64,000 nucleotides of DNA from Cloacibacterium sp964530915 (GTDB lineage: Bacteria > Bacteroidota > Bacteroidia > Flavobacteriales > Weeksellaceae): positions 1-64,000 of the forward strand of contig CAZHCK010000001.1 of the NCBI GenBank assembly GCA_964530915.1. The letters run 5' to 3'. How positions within the stretch are numbered: the stretch's first letter is position 1; each line of letters starts with the position of its first letter. Positions 31,813 to 39,879 of the stretch are shown here, piece by piece. Under the pieces are notes generated by a model. The model was not told where the DNA came from, did not search any database, and worked only from the letters and a program-made list of their open reading frames with translations. Position numbers and translations under genes: made by a program.

Positions 31813-31820
31813 TATATTTG
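31813..31820 (+). promoter_or_regulatory. Promoter -7 element of tRNA-Leu
   Basis: TATATTTG lies 17 bp before the mature tRNA 5' end. Confidence 0.65.
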
Positions 31821-31837
31821 CACCACCAATTTTTAAT

Positions 31838-31919
31838 GCCCAGTTGGCGGAATTGGTAGACGCGCTAGACTCAAACTCTAGTATCGAAAGATGTGCCGGT
31901 TCGATTCCGGCACTGGGTA
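31838..31919 (+). tRNA. tRNA-Leu (anticodon CAA)
   Basis: Acceptor GCCCAGT pairs with ACTGGGT (one G-T pair). The anticodon stem CTAGA/TCTAG holds loop CTCAAAC, so the anticodon is CAA and reads UUG. A long class II variable arm (TATCGAAAGATGT) and the T arm GCCGG-TTCGATT-CCGGC are canonical. The discriminator is A and CCA is not encoded. Confidence 0.97.
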
Positions 31920-31924
31920 CAAAA

Positions 31925-31958
31925 AGAGAACTCTTTAACAGAGTTCTCTTTTTTTTTG
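31925..31958 (+). terminator. Terminator of tRNA-Leu
   Basis: AGAGAACTCT pairs with AGAGTTCTCT over TTAAC, followed by a run of T. The stretch from here to 32160 is AT-rich and shows no gene. Confidence 0.9.
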
Positions 31959-32167
31959 GTAATAATTCATTATTTATTGGCAATTTTCAAATAATCCTTA
32001 AAGGTCCTTTAGTTTCTTTATAAATTTAACATTCAACAATCCTTAATAGTATGACAACAATCAGTTTTACAGCTAATTTTATTATGAATTTCATAAGAAT
32101 ATTAGCCAATTGACAAATATCATATAAATATTTTAGAAAATTTTAGGAATTATTTAAAATTTAAACA

Positions 32168-32175
32168 TACCTTTG
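32168..32175 (+). promoter_or_regulatory. Promoter -7 element of the YceI-barrel operon
   Basis: TACCTTTG matches TAnnTTTG and leaves a leader of about 45 nt before ATG 32226. Confidence 0.55.
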
Positions 32176-32225
32176 TCATGTAAAAATTCAATAATTCATA
32201 AATAAAATTATAAAAAATAAAAAAT

Positions 32226-32762
32226 ATGAAAAATTTAGCTAAAACAATTAATCGCGTTTTTATCTTACTTTCCCTTTTAACAGTAGCTGTATTTTATGCA
32301 CAAAGCATTACTGGAAAATCTTTTAAAGTTGCGGTAAACGGAACTTCTCCAATGCACGATTGGACAATGACTTCTACATCTGCAGTATTCACTGGTACTG
32401 TAAATGGTAATGCTATTACTAATGTAAAATTTGTAATGGCTAGCAAAAACCTAAAAAGTGAAAAAGGTAAAATGATGGACAACAAAGCTTACAAAGCTTT
32501 AAAAGCAGACGCAAATCCTAACATTACTTTCACTGCTGCTTCTCTACCTGTAGGAAAAAGCAACGTAGCGGGTAAATTAACAATCGCAGGTGTTACTAGA
32601 AATGTTAACATTACTGTAAACGTAGAGAAAAATGGTAATTCTTATAAAATTACTGGGTCTGAAAGCTTAAAAATGTCTGAATACGGTATGGAAACTCCAG
32701 GTTTCTTAGGTGTAACTACAGGTGACGCTGTTACAGTAAACGTAAATATCGTAGCGAACTAA
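32226..32762 (+). CDS. YceI family secreted protein
   Basis: A 178-residue protein with signal peptide (cleavage after YAQS) and a YceI-like barrel: GKSFKVAVNGTSPMHDWTMTSTSAVFTG, LKSEKGKMMDNKAYKALKADANPNITFTA, and VAGKLTIAGVTRNVNITVNV. The HDW start motif and the MxxxxYKALKA loop are common in flavobacterial YceI proteins. It probably binds a hydrophobic ligand in the periplasm. The outer-membrane barrel gene starts 34 bp downstream without a terminator, so the two form an operon. Confidence 0.85.
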   Translation: MKNLAKTINRVFILLSLLTVAVFYAQSITGKSFKVAVNGTSPMHDWTMTSTSAVFTGTVNGNAITNVKFVMASKNLKSEKGKMMDNKAYKALKADANPNITFTAASLPVGKSNVAGKLTIAGVTRNVNITVNVEKNGNSYKITGSESLKMSEYGMETPGFLGVTTGDAVTVNVNIVAN

Positions 32763-32796
32763 TAATAAATATGAATAACAATTAAATAAAAAAAGT

Positions 32797-34098
32797 ATGA
32801 AAACTTTATGGATTAAAGCCGCTGTTCTTTCAACTGTATTAACAAGCACAGCTTTCTATGCGCAAGAATCTGATATGAGAGATTATCTTGCACCTGAAAA
32901 AACTACAAGAAACGTATTCGAAGACCCTAAAGTAGAAGCTCCTGAATACAATGGAGTGAAAGTAAGCATTGGTGGTGATTTCGCATTACAATTCCAATCT
33001 CTAGACCACAGCACAAAAGGAACTACCGCTGCTCCTCTTGTAACTATGGGATCTGACTTTAACTTACCAACTGCTAACTTAGACATTAATGCTTATTTAG
33101 CTAAAGGTGTTAAAATGCACTTAAGAACTTATCTTTCTGCAAGACACCATAACGAAGCATGGGTAAAAGGTGGTTACATTCAAATTGATAACTTAGATTT
33201 CATTTCTCAAGGATTCTTAGGTGGTCTTATGAAAAATGCTAGAGTTAAAATCGGTATGGATGAATTAAACTATGGTGACTCTCACTTCAGAAGAACTGAT
33301 AACGCTGAAGCGATTAACAACCCATTCGTAGAAAATAACATCATGGACTCTTTCACCACTCAAGCTTTCGGTGAAGTTTATTACTACACTAATGGATTCA
33401 TGGGTATGGTTGGTGCATCTAACGGTAAATTAAACCAATCTGCTGTAAAAGGAACAAGTGATAACGCTCCTTCTATCTATGCAAAACTTGCTTATGACAA
33501 ACAACTTAGCGAAGATTTAAGATTCAGACTTTCTGGTTCAGTAATCAAAACTAACGGTTTAAATACTAACGGTAAATTATTTGGTGATGACAGAGCTGGT
33601 TCTAGATACTATTATGTATTATTAACTACAGCTGATGCTATGGGAACTTCTAACCCTTCAACTGGTAGATTTAACCCTGGTTTCCAAGAATTAACTGCTT
33701 TCCAAATTAACCCATTCGTTAAATATCAAGGTTTAGAATTCTTCGGTACTTACGAACATGTTTCAGGTAACAAAATTGTAAACGCTACTACTAAGAGAGA
33801 TTCTGATGGTTCTTACAACCAAATCGTAGCTGAATTACTTTACAGATTCGGTGGAAAAGAACAATTCTATGTAGGTACTAAATATAACACTGTAAGTGGT
33901 AAAGATTATGACGGTGCTGCTGAAAGAAAAATCGATCGTTTCAACTTAGCTGGTGGTTGGTTCATGACTAAAAACATTATGGCTAAATTAGAATACGTAA
34001 ACCAAACTTACGATAAGAGTGCAGCTTGGGGTACAACTTCAGCACTTTACGGAGGTAAATTTAACGGTGTAGTTTTCGAAGCTACAATTGGATTCTAA
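32797..34098 (+). CDS. Outer-membrane beta-barrel protein (porin-like)
   Basis: A 433-residue protein with signal peptide (ending FYAQES) and alternating amphipathic strands throughout (VKVSIGGDFALQFQSL, VKMHLRTYLSARHHN, FGEVYYYTNGFMGMVGAS, LRFRLSGSVIKTNG). It closes on an aromatic residue (VFEATIGF), the usual signal for outer-membrane insertion. Codon use is strongly biased towards a few codons, and Ala/Gly/Thr/Asn content is high, as in abundant proteins. It lies between two YceI-like genes, suggesting that barrel and periplasmic carriers work on the same hydrophobic substrate. No specific porin family is recognised. Confidence 0.8.
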   Translation: MKTLWIKAAVLSTVLTSTAFYAQESDMRDYLAPEKTTRNVFEDPKVEAPEYNGVKVSIGGDFALQFQSLDHSTKGTTAAPLVTMGSDFNLPTANLDINAYLAKGVKMHLRTYLSARHHNEAWVKGGYIQIDNLDFISQGFLGGLMKNARVKIGMDELNYGDSHFRRTDNAEAINNPFVENNIMDSFTTQAFGEVYYYTNGFMGMVGASNGKLNQSAVKGTSDNAPSIYAKLAYDKQLSEDLRFRLSGSVIKTNGLNTNGKLFGDDRAGSRYYYVLLTTADAMGTSNPSTGRFNPGFQELTAFQINPFVKYQGLEFFGTYEHVSGNKIVNATTKRDSDGSYNQIVAELLYRFGGKEQFYVGTKYNTVSGKDYDGAAERKIDRFNLAGGWFMTKNIMAKLEYVNQTYDKSAAWGTTSALYGGKFNGVVFEATIGF

Positions 34099-34126
34099 TA
34101 ATCTAAAATCGAAATATTGAAGAAAG

Positions 34127-34152
34127 AAAGGGGCATCTATTGCCCCTTTTTT
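34127..34152 (+). terminator. Terminator after the barrel gene
   Basis: AAAGGGGCA pairs with TGCCCCTTT over TCTAT, followed by T residues. Confidence 0.9.
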
Positions 34153-34228
34153 AATGATAAAAATCAAAAATTTTCAACTGTATTTTTTCGTAATTTTATA
34201 GTATAAAAACAACTTAAAAATTATAAAA

Positions 34229-34762
34229 ATGAAAACGCTATCTACAGTGCTTAAAACAGCGGTTTTGTTATTATCTCTCAACGTATCAGCACAAGAAAAA
34301 ACTTCTTCCGTAAGCATTAATGGCACTACAAATGTCAATACTTTTAAATGTGTAAATAACAGTTTCCATCAGCTTGTTCCATTATCACTTAACCATTCTA
34401 GTGATAACAAATTTGCAGAAACTTCCATCAATCTTATTGTAAAAGATTTCGATTGTAGAAACAGAATCATGACGAATGATTTTAGAGATATTATTCACGC
34501 AGAAAAATATCCTTTTCTAAACATCACTTTTTTATCTTTAGACAAAAAAGACCATAACACTTACAAAGCTTTTGTACAAGTAAAAATGATGAATAAAGTA
34601 AAAAAATATTCTTTAGACCTTGTTTTAAAGGATTCAGCTTTAGTAGGAAACAAAACCCTTCGTTTTAGCGAGTTTGATATTGTTCCACCTAAGAAATTTG
34701 GCGGAATGGTAAGTGTAAAAGATGACTTAAACTTAGCAGTAAGTCTTAAAGTAAAAGACTAA
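34229..34762 (+). CDS. YceI-like secreted protein
   Basis: A 177-residue protein with signal peptide (MKTLSTVLKTAVLLLSLNVSAQ). The body follows YceI strand order but is divergent: SINGTTNVNTFKCVNNSF replaces the usual HDW opening, followed by LIVKDFDCRNRIMTNDFRDIIHAEKYPFLNITFLSL, which keeps the F-x-x-I-I-x-A-E-K-Y-P hallmark. Two Cys (in FKC and DFDCR) could form a disulfide. It follows the barrel gene after a terminator and probably has its own promoter. Confidence 0.78.
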   Translation: MKTLSTVLKTAVLLLSLNVSAQEKTSSVSINGTTNVNTFKCVNNSFHQLVPLSLNHSSDNKFAETSINLIVKDFDCRNRIMTNDFRDIIHAEKYPFLNITFLSLDKKDHNTYKAFVQVKMMNKVKKYSLDLVLKDSALVGNKTLRFSEFDIVPPKKFGGMVSVKDDLNLAVSLKVKD

Positions 34763-34837
34763 ATATTAATTTTTCTTAACATAAGCGCATGAAAATGATT
34801 TATTTCTTAATTTTAGAATACACAAATCACTTATCCC

Positions 34838-34924
34838 ATGCACAAAAAACAAACACACTCCAAAAGATTTAAAGTAAGAATTAAATTTCCACCGAAAAGA
34901 ATTCAGAAAAATTATAAAAATTGA
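34838..34924 (+). CDS. Possible 28-residue basic peptide
   Basis: A 28-residue frame starting MHKKQTHSKRFKVRIKFPPK has 13 Lys/Arg. Its end overlaps a very strong terminator hairpin, which shows that something on this strand is transcribed here. It may be a genuine micropeptide, or the region may encode a small RNA. Confidence 0.35.
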   Translation: MHKKQTHSKRFKVRIKFPPKRIQKNYKN

Positions 34925-34970
34925 TTTTTTGATTGAGACACACGCTCTTCAAAAAATCAATTTTCTTTTA
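34917..34970 (+). terminator. Strong hairpin terminator
   Basis: A 16-bp perfect stem (34917-34932 with 34949-34964; arm AAAATTGATTTTTTGA) is followed by CTTTTAT. It can also act on the minus strand for the gene at 34994. Confidence 0.75.
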
Positions 34971-34993
34971 TAGACAATTCTAAAACAGTTGAT

Positions 34994-35674
34994 TTAATTC
35001 TGATAATGCTGAAATATTCCTTTATCAGAAGCCGTCCAAAATGCGGCTTTTTGCCCCGAAATTTTCAGAGCTTCATTCGTCCAAGTATTGCAGGTAAATA
35101 AGAAACTATAACTACCTTTTGCTTCGTAAAAGGAATCATTTTTACCATAAACTGCTTTCGTTTGAATGTTGATGTAATTTCCTTCAGCATTTTTATCCAT
35201 AGCATCATCAATAAACTTTATCAATTTCTGATATTGCGCTGAAGTCATCTCTAATTTCTTACAATCTTCCCCTAGCTTCATTTCCTTATAAAAAGTAGTA
35301 TGAATCGCACTATTTCCTAACCAAAAAGCTGCTTTGAAAGCCGTAGAAAATTTTAAATCTGCCCAAGTTGGCGTATCCAGATAAAATCCTTTATCTCCCC
35401 AACCAATCGCGATGTATCTCAAAGTAGAATCTTTGGCAACCGTATCTTCGTAAGGAAATTTCTGACTCCAGTCTATTTCTTTTGATTTTACAGGGAAAAC
35501 CAAATCCGTATGAACTCCATTGGTCAAAATATATGCTTCTACATTTTTGGGTTCACTGGTTTTTTCCGCAGGAATTTCTATAAAAGGTAATAAATATGCG
35601 CTCAACAAATACAAAGCTACCAATCCAACAGTAGAAACAACGGTTTTCAATAAAATTTTAAAGAATTTCTTCAT
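34994..35674 (-). CDS. TIGR02117/DUF2459 family protein
   Basis: A 226-residue protein with one N-terminal membrane segment (ILLKTVVSTVGLVALYLLSAYLLPF). The periplasmic part has the family features ILTNGVHTDLVFPV, AIGWGDKGFYLDTPTW, GNSAIHTTFY and FTCNTWTNEALKISG. The Cys in FTCNTW and the His residues suggest a papain/NlpC-like hydrolase site, but no activity is established. The family is sometimes linked to chromosomal or urease-adjacent loci in proteobacteria; here it stands alone. Confidence 0.85.
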   Translation of the reverse strand: MKKFFKILLKTVVSTVGLVALYLLSAYLLPFIEIPAEKTSEPKNVEAYILTNGVHTDLVFPVKSKEIDWSQKFPYEDTVAKDSTLRYIAIGWGDKGFYLDTPTWADLKFSTAFKAAFWLGNSAIHTTFYKEMKLGEDCKKLEMTSAQYQKLIKFIDDAMDKNAEGNYINIQTKAVYGKNDSFYEAKGSYSFLFTCNTWTNEALKISGQKAAFWTASDKGIFQHYQN

Positions 35675-35769
35675 GATATTTTTTTCTCGAAGATAAAGGT
35701 AAGCGAAAAATTAAAATTGTAAATGCTCCGAAAAAGCTTTGTAAAAAATTATTTCTTATTTTACAAAAC

Positions 35770-36705
35770 TTACAAAGAATGATCATTCAAGAAGTTAATA
35801 TTACGCATCAATCCAGAAAACTTGGTTCTTTTGACCGCAGATTTTTTAAAAATTTCAGAAAAGAGTTCTTGAGTAAGTTCCTTCCATTCGTTTTTTCTAA
35901 AATTCAATTTTTGGAAATTAGGTGCAAATTTTTCCTGCAAAGTAGGTGCAGAAAATCGGTTCCACGGACAAACATCTTGACAAACATCACAACCAAAAAT
36001 CCAATCATCCATTTTTCCGTTAAAATAATCTGGAATTTCATTTTTCAACTCAATCGTAGCGTAAGAAATACACTTGCTTCCATCTACTATTCTATCCGAA
36101 ACAATTGCTTGAGTAGGACAAGCATCTATACACGCTCTGCAACTCCCGCAATGATCTGTAACCGCCAAATCATACTCTAGCTCTAAATCACAAATAATTT
36201 CTGCTAAAAAATAAAAAGAACCATGCTTTTTGGTAATCAAATTCGCATTTTTCCCAACCCAACCTAAACCAGATTTTCTAGCCCAAGCTTTTTCTAGAAC
36301 AGGAGCAGAATCTACAAAAACTCTGAAACCAAAGTCACCAATTTCTTCCTGCAGCTCAGTCACCATTCCTTTTAAAATATCTTTAATGACTTCATGGTAA
36401 TCTTCTCCGTAGGCATATTTAGAAATTTTGAAATTATTGATTTCATCTATTTTTACTTTAGGAAAATAATTATAAGAAAGCGAAATGACAGATTTTGCAC
36501 CATCTACCAAAAGTGTAGGATTCAACCTTTTGTCGAAATGATTTTCCATGTATTTCATTTCGCCGTGATAGCCTTTATTAAGCCATGCTTCAAGCCGTGG
36601 CGCTTCCTCTTCCAAAAATTCTGCTTTAGAAATTCCACAAGATTGAAACCCGAATTTTTCGGCTTTTTGCTTAATTATTTTGGTATGATTTATAGTCTGT
36701 AACAT
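35770..36705 (-). CDS. queG: Epoxyqueuosine reductase QueG
   Basis: A 311-residue cobalamin-dependent iron-sulfur enzyme that makes the last step of queuosine synthesis in tRNA. The DUF1730 domain is N-terminal (CGISKAEFLEEEAPRLEAWLNKGYHGEMKYMENHFDKRLNPTLLVDGAKSVISL). The catalytic region is VDSAPVLEKAWARKSGLGWVGKN, followed by two [4Fe-4S] motifs, DHCGSCRACIDACP and CDVCQDVCPWN. The C-terminal HEAT-like extension of long forms is absent, as is normal in this phylum. Confidence 0.95.
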   Translation of the reverse strand: MLQTINHTKIIKQKAEKFGFQSCGISKAEFLEEEAPRLEAWLNKGYHGEMKYMENHFDKRLNPTLLVDGAKSVISLSYNYFPKVKIDEINNFKISKYAYGEDYHEVIKDILKGMVTELQEEIGDFGFRVFVDSAPVLEKAWARKSGLGWVGKNANLITKKHGSFYFLAEIICDLELEYDLAVTDHCGSCRACIDACPTQAIVSDRIVDGSKCISYATIELKNEIPDYFNGKMDDWIFGCDVCQDVCPWNRFSAPTLQEKFAPNFQKLNFRKNEWKELTQELFSEIFKKSAVKRTKFSGLMRNINFLNDHSL

Positions 36706-36734
36706 AAATTACAGTGCGAAGTTAAGTTTTTTTC

Positions 36735-36742
36735 TATTTTTG
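36735..36742 (+). promoter_or_regulatory. Promoter -7 element of the rhodanese gene
   Basis: TATTTTTG lies 40 bp before ATG 36783. Confidence 0.55.
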
Positions 36743-36782
36743 CCCTGTAAAAATGAATTAATAATAATTAAAAAAATAAAAA

Positions 36783-37076
36783 ATGACTTTTGAAGAAATT
36801 TTAAATTCAGGTGAATATCACTTAATCGACGTAAGACAACCCGCAGAATTACAGATGGATGGCGCAATAGAAGGCGCTGTAAATATACCTTTAGCAACTA
36901 TTCCTTTAAGACTAGACGAAATCAAGGAAATGAAAGGCCCAAAAATCATTTTCTGTAGAAGTGGAGGAAGAAGCGGACAAGCTTGCCAATTTCTAGCTCA
37001 AAATGGCTTAGAGAACATCTATAACGGTGGTGGTTTTATGCAATTACATGCTGCATTAGAGCATTATAAAAAATAA
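36783..37076 (+). CDS. Single-domain rhodanese
   Basis: A 97-residue cytosolic rhodanese domain. It opens YHLIDVRQPAELQMDGAIEGAVNIPLATIPLRL and carries the active-site loop CRSGGRSGQA with the persulfide Cys at about residue 58. Such proteins carry sulfane sulfur or detoxify cyanide or sulfide. Two terminators follow. Confidence 0.92.
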   Translation: MTFEEILNSGEYHLIDVRQPAELQMDGAIEGAVNIPLATIPLRLDEIKEMKGPKIIFCRSGGRSGQACQFLAQNGLENIYNGGGFMQLHAALEHYKK

Positions 37077-37105
37077 TAAATCAGAGTTTTCATATTTTTT
37101 TGTAC

Positions 37106-37142
37106 AACCAGCGCTCCCAAATTGGGAGCGCTGGTTTTGTTT
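37106..37142 (+). terminator. Terminator 1 after the rhodanese gene
   Basis: AACCAGCGCTCCCAA pairs exactly with TTGGGAGCGCTGGTT over one base, followed by TTGTTTTG. Confidence 0.85.
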
Positions 37143-37147
37143 TGACG

Positions 37148-37187
37148 AACGCTTTTAGGGTTTAAAACCCTGAAAGCGTTTTTTTAT
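37148..37187. terminator. Terminator 2 in the convergent gap
   Basis: AACGCTTTTAGGGTTT pairs with AAACCCTGAAAGCGTT (one G-T pair), followed by a T run on the plus strand. Confidence 0.8.
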
Positions 37188-37201
37188 TTCTATCAAAATT
37201 T

Positions 37202-38134
37202 TTAAAATTTAGAAAAATCCGCATCCTCAAACTCTTTCAATAATTTTTGAAAAACTTGTTCTACCGTTAAAATCTCATCTATTAAAGCAGAAGATTGCCC
37301 AATTTCTAACTCACCTTCTTCTAAATCTCCTTCGAACATTCCACGTTTTGCTCTTCGTTTCCCGAGTTTTTCCTGCAAAGCTTCAATATCTTTTCCTTCT
37401 TTGTAAATTTCTTCTAATTCATAGAAAAATTTATTTTTCACCAAACGAACTGGCGCCAATTCTTTTAAAGTCAATTGCGTATCACCTTCCTGAGTTTCCA
37501 CAATTTTTTGTTTCCAATTTTCATGAGCGCTTGCTTCTACGGTTGCGGCAAATCTGGAACCGATTTGAACAGCATCAGCTCCCAGAATCATCGCAGCTTT
37601 CATTTGACTTCCTACCGCAATTCCTCCTGCTGCAATGAGTGGAATTTCTATATTTCTTCGAACATTGGGAATCAGAGAAAGTGTGGTAGTTTCTTCTCTT
37701 CCATTATGTCCTCCTGCTTCAAATCCTTCTGCTACAACTGCGTCTACTCCTGCTTCTTGGCATTTTTTTGCAAATTTTACAGAAGATACTACATGCGCAA
37801 CTTTTCTGCCTTCTTTTTTTAGAATTTCAGTATACGTTTTCGGATTTCCAGCCGATGTAAAAACGATAGGAACTTTTTCTTCTAGAATAATTTGAATAAT
37901 CTCTTCAATATTAGGATACAACATGGGAACATTTACCCCAAAAGGTTTGTCCGTAGCGAGTTTACATTTCTGAATATGCTCTCTCAAAACATCTGGATAC
38001 ATGCTTCCTGCGCCAATTAAACCCAATCCACCAGCATTAGAAACCGCAGCAGCGAGTTTATAACCAGAATGCCAAATCATTCCTCCTTGAATAATGGGAT
38101 ATTTAATATTAAAAAGTTGAGTAATTCTGTTCAT
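37202..38134 (-). CDS. Nitronate monooxygenase / FabK-like FMN protein
   Basis: A 310-residue TIM-barrel flavoprotein of the NMO/FabK family. The opening YPIIQGGMIWHSGYKLAAAVSNAGGLGLIGAG, the central VVAEGFEAGGHNGREETTTLSLIPNVRR and the FMN phosphate site IAAGGIAVGSQMKAAMILGADAVQIGSRFAAT are all present. The GHxG...TT wording is close to FabK enoyl-ACP reductases, but catalytic details that separate the two activities are not readable here. It is followed downstream by the rhodanese terminators and lies next to a dispersed repeat. Confidence 0.82.
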   Translation of the reverse strand: MNRITQLFNIKYPIIQGGMIWHSGYKLAAAVSNAGGLGLIGAGSMYPDVLREHIQKCKLATDKPFGVNVPMLYPNIEEIIQIILEEKVPIVFTSAGNPKTYTEILKKEGRKVAHVVSSVKFAKKCQEAGVDAVVAEGFEAGGHNGREETTTLSLIPNVRRNIEIPLIAAGGIAVGSQMKAAMILGADAVQIGSRFAATVEASAHENWKQKIVETQEGDTQLTLKELAPVRLVKNKFFYELEEIYKEGKDIEALQEKLGKRRAKRGMFEGDLEEGELEIGQSSALIDEILTVEQVFQKLLKEFEDADFSKF

Positions 38135-38176
38135 GAATTTTTTTGTTTAAAGATAAGATTTTTTAAAATTAATTAT

Positions 38177-38375
38177 GTTCTTTTCCTTGATGAAAAGAAC
38201 CCAAAATCAAGACTACACTTTCTTCGGCTAAAATTAAAAATAAAATCCTAAAATCCCTGAACTCTCTCGTCATACTGACGAGCTCAAACAGCAGTAATTT
38301 TTAACGGATTTTATTTTCAATTTCTATACGCCTTCGAAACTGAGGTCATTAAAAAAAATCTTCGATTTTTATTGT
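38177..38375. repeat. ~200-bp dispersed intergenic repeat, copy 1
   Basis: The element starts with a 9-bp hairpin (GTTCTTTTC-CTTGAT-GAAAAGAAC), then contains ATCAAGACTACACTTTCTTC, a CTCGTCAT/GACGAG hairpin and CGAAACTGAGGTCATT, and ends in an A-rich stretch. The whole order recurs at 61343-61538 in the same orientation. It holds no coding frame. Confidence 0.75.
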
Positions 38376-38401
38376 TAAAATCTAAATCCATTTAAAATAA
38401 A

Positions 38402-38428
38402 AAATCCCGAAAAATTTCGGGATTTTTA
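38402..38428 (-). terminator. Terminator of the chaperone pair
   Basis: AAATCCCGAAA and TTTCGGGATTT pair over a short loop with T residues on the minus strand side, 20 bp beyond the stop at 38448. Confidence 0.8.
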
Positions 38429-38447
38429 TAGTTGAAAATTTCTAAAA

Positions 38448-39812
38448 TTATTTTACGATTGCCGCTTTGTTCCAATCGGTTTTAAACTGGCAATCTTTGT
38501 AACGATTGTCTAATGAGATAAAAGTATCTGCTAGATTTTCTTTTACCCATTTTTCTAAAACTTCATTTTTCTTTTTGTTTAGGGCAAAACTTTTAATTCT
38601 TTCGAAATCTGTAGCAATATCTAGAGAATGTTCAGGAATTATGTCATTCACTTTCATTAATACTACCGCTTTTTTCTGATTGAGTTCATCCATGAAAACT
38701 TCTGTTAAATCTCCTTTATTTACCCCTGCAATTTGATAAGCAACAGTTGCTGGAAGATTAATTTTTTCTTGTCTGTCTGAACCATCTTCCGCTGGAATTA
38801 CCCCAGCATTAAACTTGGTATTTTTATCATCAGAATGTTTGTAAGCAGCATCTTTGAAAGTAGTTTTTCCTTCAAGGATATCTTTTCTAATTTGTTCCAT
38901 TTCTGCTTTTGCAGTGGCAATTTCTTCAGCATTTGGCTCTGCTTTTAAAAGAATATGTCTTGCATCGTACAATTTACCTGATTTTTTCACCAATTGAATG
39001 ATATGGAAACCAAATTCAGATTCTACAGGATCAGAAATTTCTCCTTCTTGAAGATTAAGCGCAGTAGCTTCGAAAATTTTCACCATTTTCCCTCTTCCGA
39101 TGTTGGTATACAAACCACCATTTGCAGCTGAACCTGGGTCATCAGAATAGATTCTCGCTTTATTTTCAAAAGTTTCTCCGTTTAAGATATCTTGTTTGAT
39201 TTTTTTAAGTTTATCAATGATTTCTTGCTTGTGCGCATCTGTAAGTTTAGGAAACATTACAATTTTAGAAAGCACTACCTCATCTTTTACTTGTGGCAAC
39301 TGGTATTTGAAGGCGTTGTAAAAATCGGTTACTTCATTAGGCGTGATATTTACTTTATCTGTGATTAGCGCATATTTAGCTTGACCATAATAGTTATCAA
39401 CATCCATTTTCTCAATCACGTTTTTCATTTCGTAAGAAGAACGGAATTTATAAGCATCTAACATAGCTCTTTCTGAAGGGAACTGAGATAAAATCTGATT
39501 GTATTTATCACCAGCTTGTGCTCTAATCGCAGCGGTTCTGTCTTGAATAAGAGTATCTTTTTTCGCTTTGTAAATTAAAAGTTTATTGCTCAAAATCTGC
39601 TCCATAAATTCGCATTTATTGGTTTGTGCAGCACCTTGTTGAATAGCGTAATTTTGTTGTTCTAAAATATCAGATTCTAATACGATTTCGTCTCCTACCA
39701 CTGCAGAAATCCCATCTACTAAATCTCCTTTTTTCACTTGTGCATTTGCATTAAAAGAAATGAGCGTTACCAAAAAACTCAATGCAAATAAATATTTCAT
39801 GTTTTTAATCAT
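38448..39812 (-). CDS. SurA-like periplasmic peptidylprolyl isomerase
   Basis: A 454-residue secreted chaperone (signal ending FNANAQ). The SurA-type N-domain is GDLVDGISAVVGDEIVLESDILEQQ. Two parvulin domains follow: about 170-270 (LSKIVMFPKL... GLYTNIGRGKMVKIFEATALNLQEGEISDPVESEFGFHIIQLV) and about 280-380 (ARHILLKAEP...). It should assist folding of outer-membrane proteins in the periplasm. It is the downstream gene of a pair with a second PPIase and has its own TAATTTTG promoter element. Confidence 0.9.
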   Translation of the reverse strand: MIKNMKYLFALSFLVTLISFNANAQVKKGDLVDGISAVVGDEIVLESDILEQQNYAIQQGAAQTNKCEFMEQILSNKLLIYKAKKDTLIQDRTAAIRAQAGDKYNQILSQFPSERAMLDAYKFRSSYEMKNVIEKMDVDNYYGQAKYALITDKVNITPNEVTDFYNAFKYQLPQVKDEVVLSKIVMFPKLTDAHKQEIIDKLKKIKQDILNGETFENKARIYSDDPGSAANGGLYTNIGRGKMVKIFEATALNLQEGEISDPVESEFGFHIIQLVKKSGKLYDARHILLKAEPNAEEIATAKAEMEQIRKDILEGKTTFKDAAYKHSDDKNTKFNAGVIPAEDGSDRQEKINLPATVAYQIAGVNKGDLTEVFMDELNQKKAVVLMKVNDIIPEHSLDIATDFERIKSFALNKKKNEVLEKWVKENLADTFISLDNRYKDCQFKTDWNKAAIVK

Positions 39813-39834
39813 TGTTAAATTTTTAACTGATTTG

Positions 39835-39842
39835 CAAAATTA
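39835..39842 (-). promoter_or_regulatory. Promoter -7 element of the SurA-like gene
   Basis: The minus strand reads TAATTTTG, 23 bp before the start. Confidence 0.55.
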
Positions 39843-39879
39843 TGATTCTCTGCGAGATTTCCTATAATTTTTATTATAA

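Noticed and set aside
36709..36897. Minus-strand frame over the rhodanese promoter
   Set aside because: It overlaps both the promoter and the start of the rhodanese gene in antisense.
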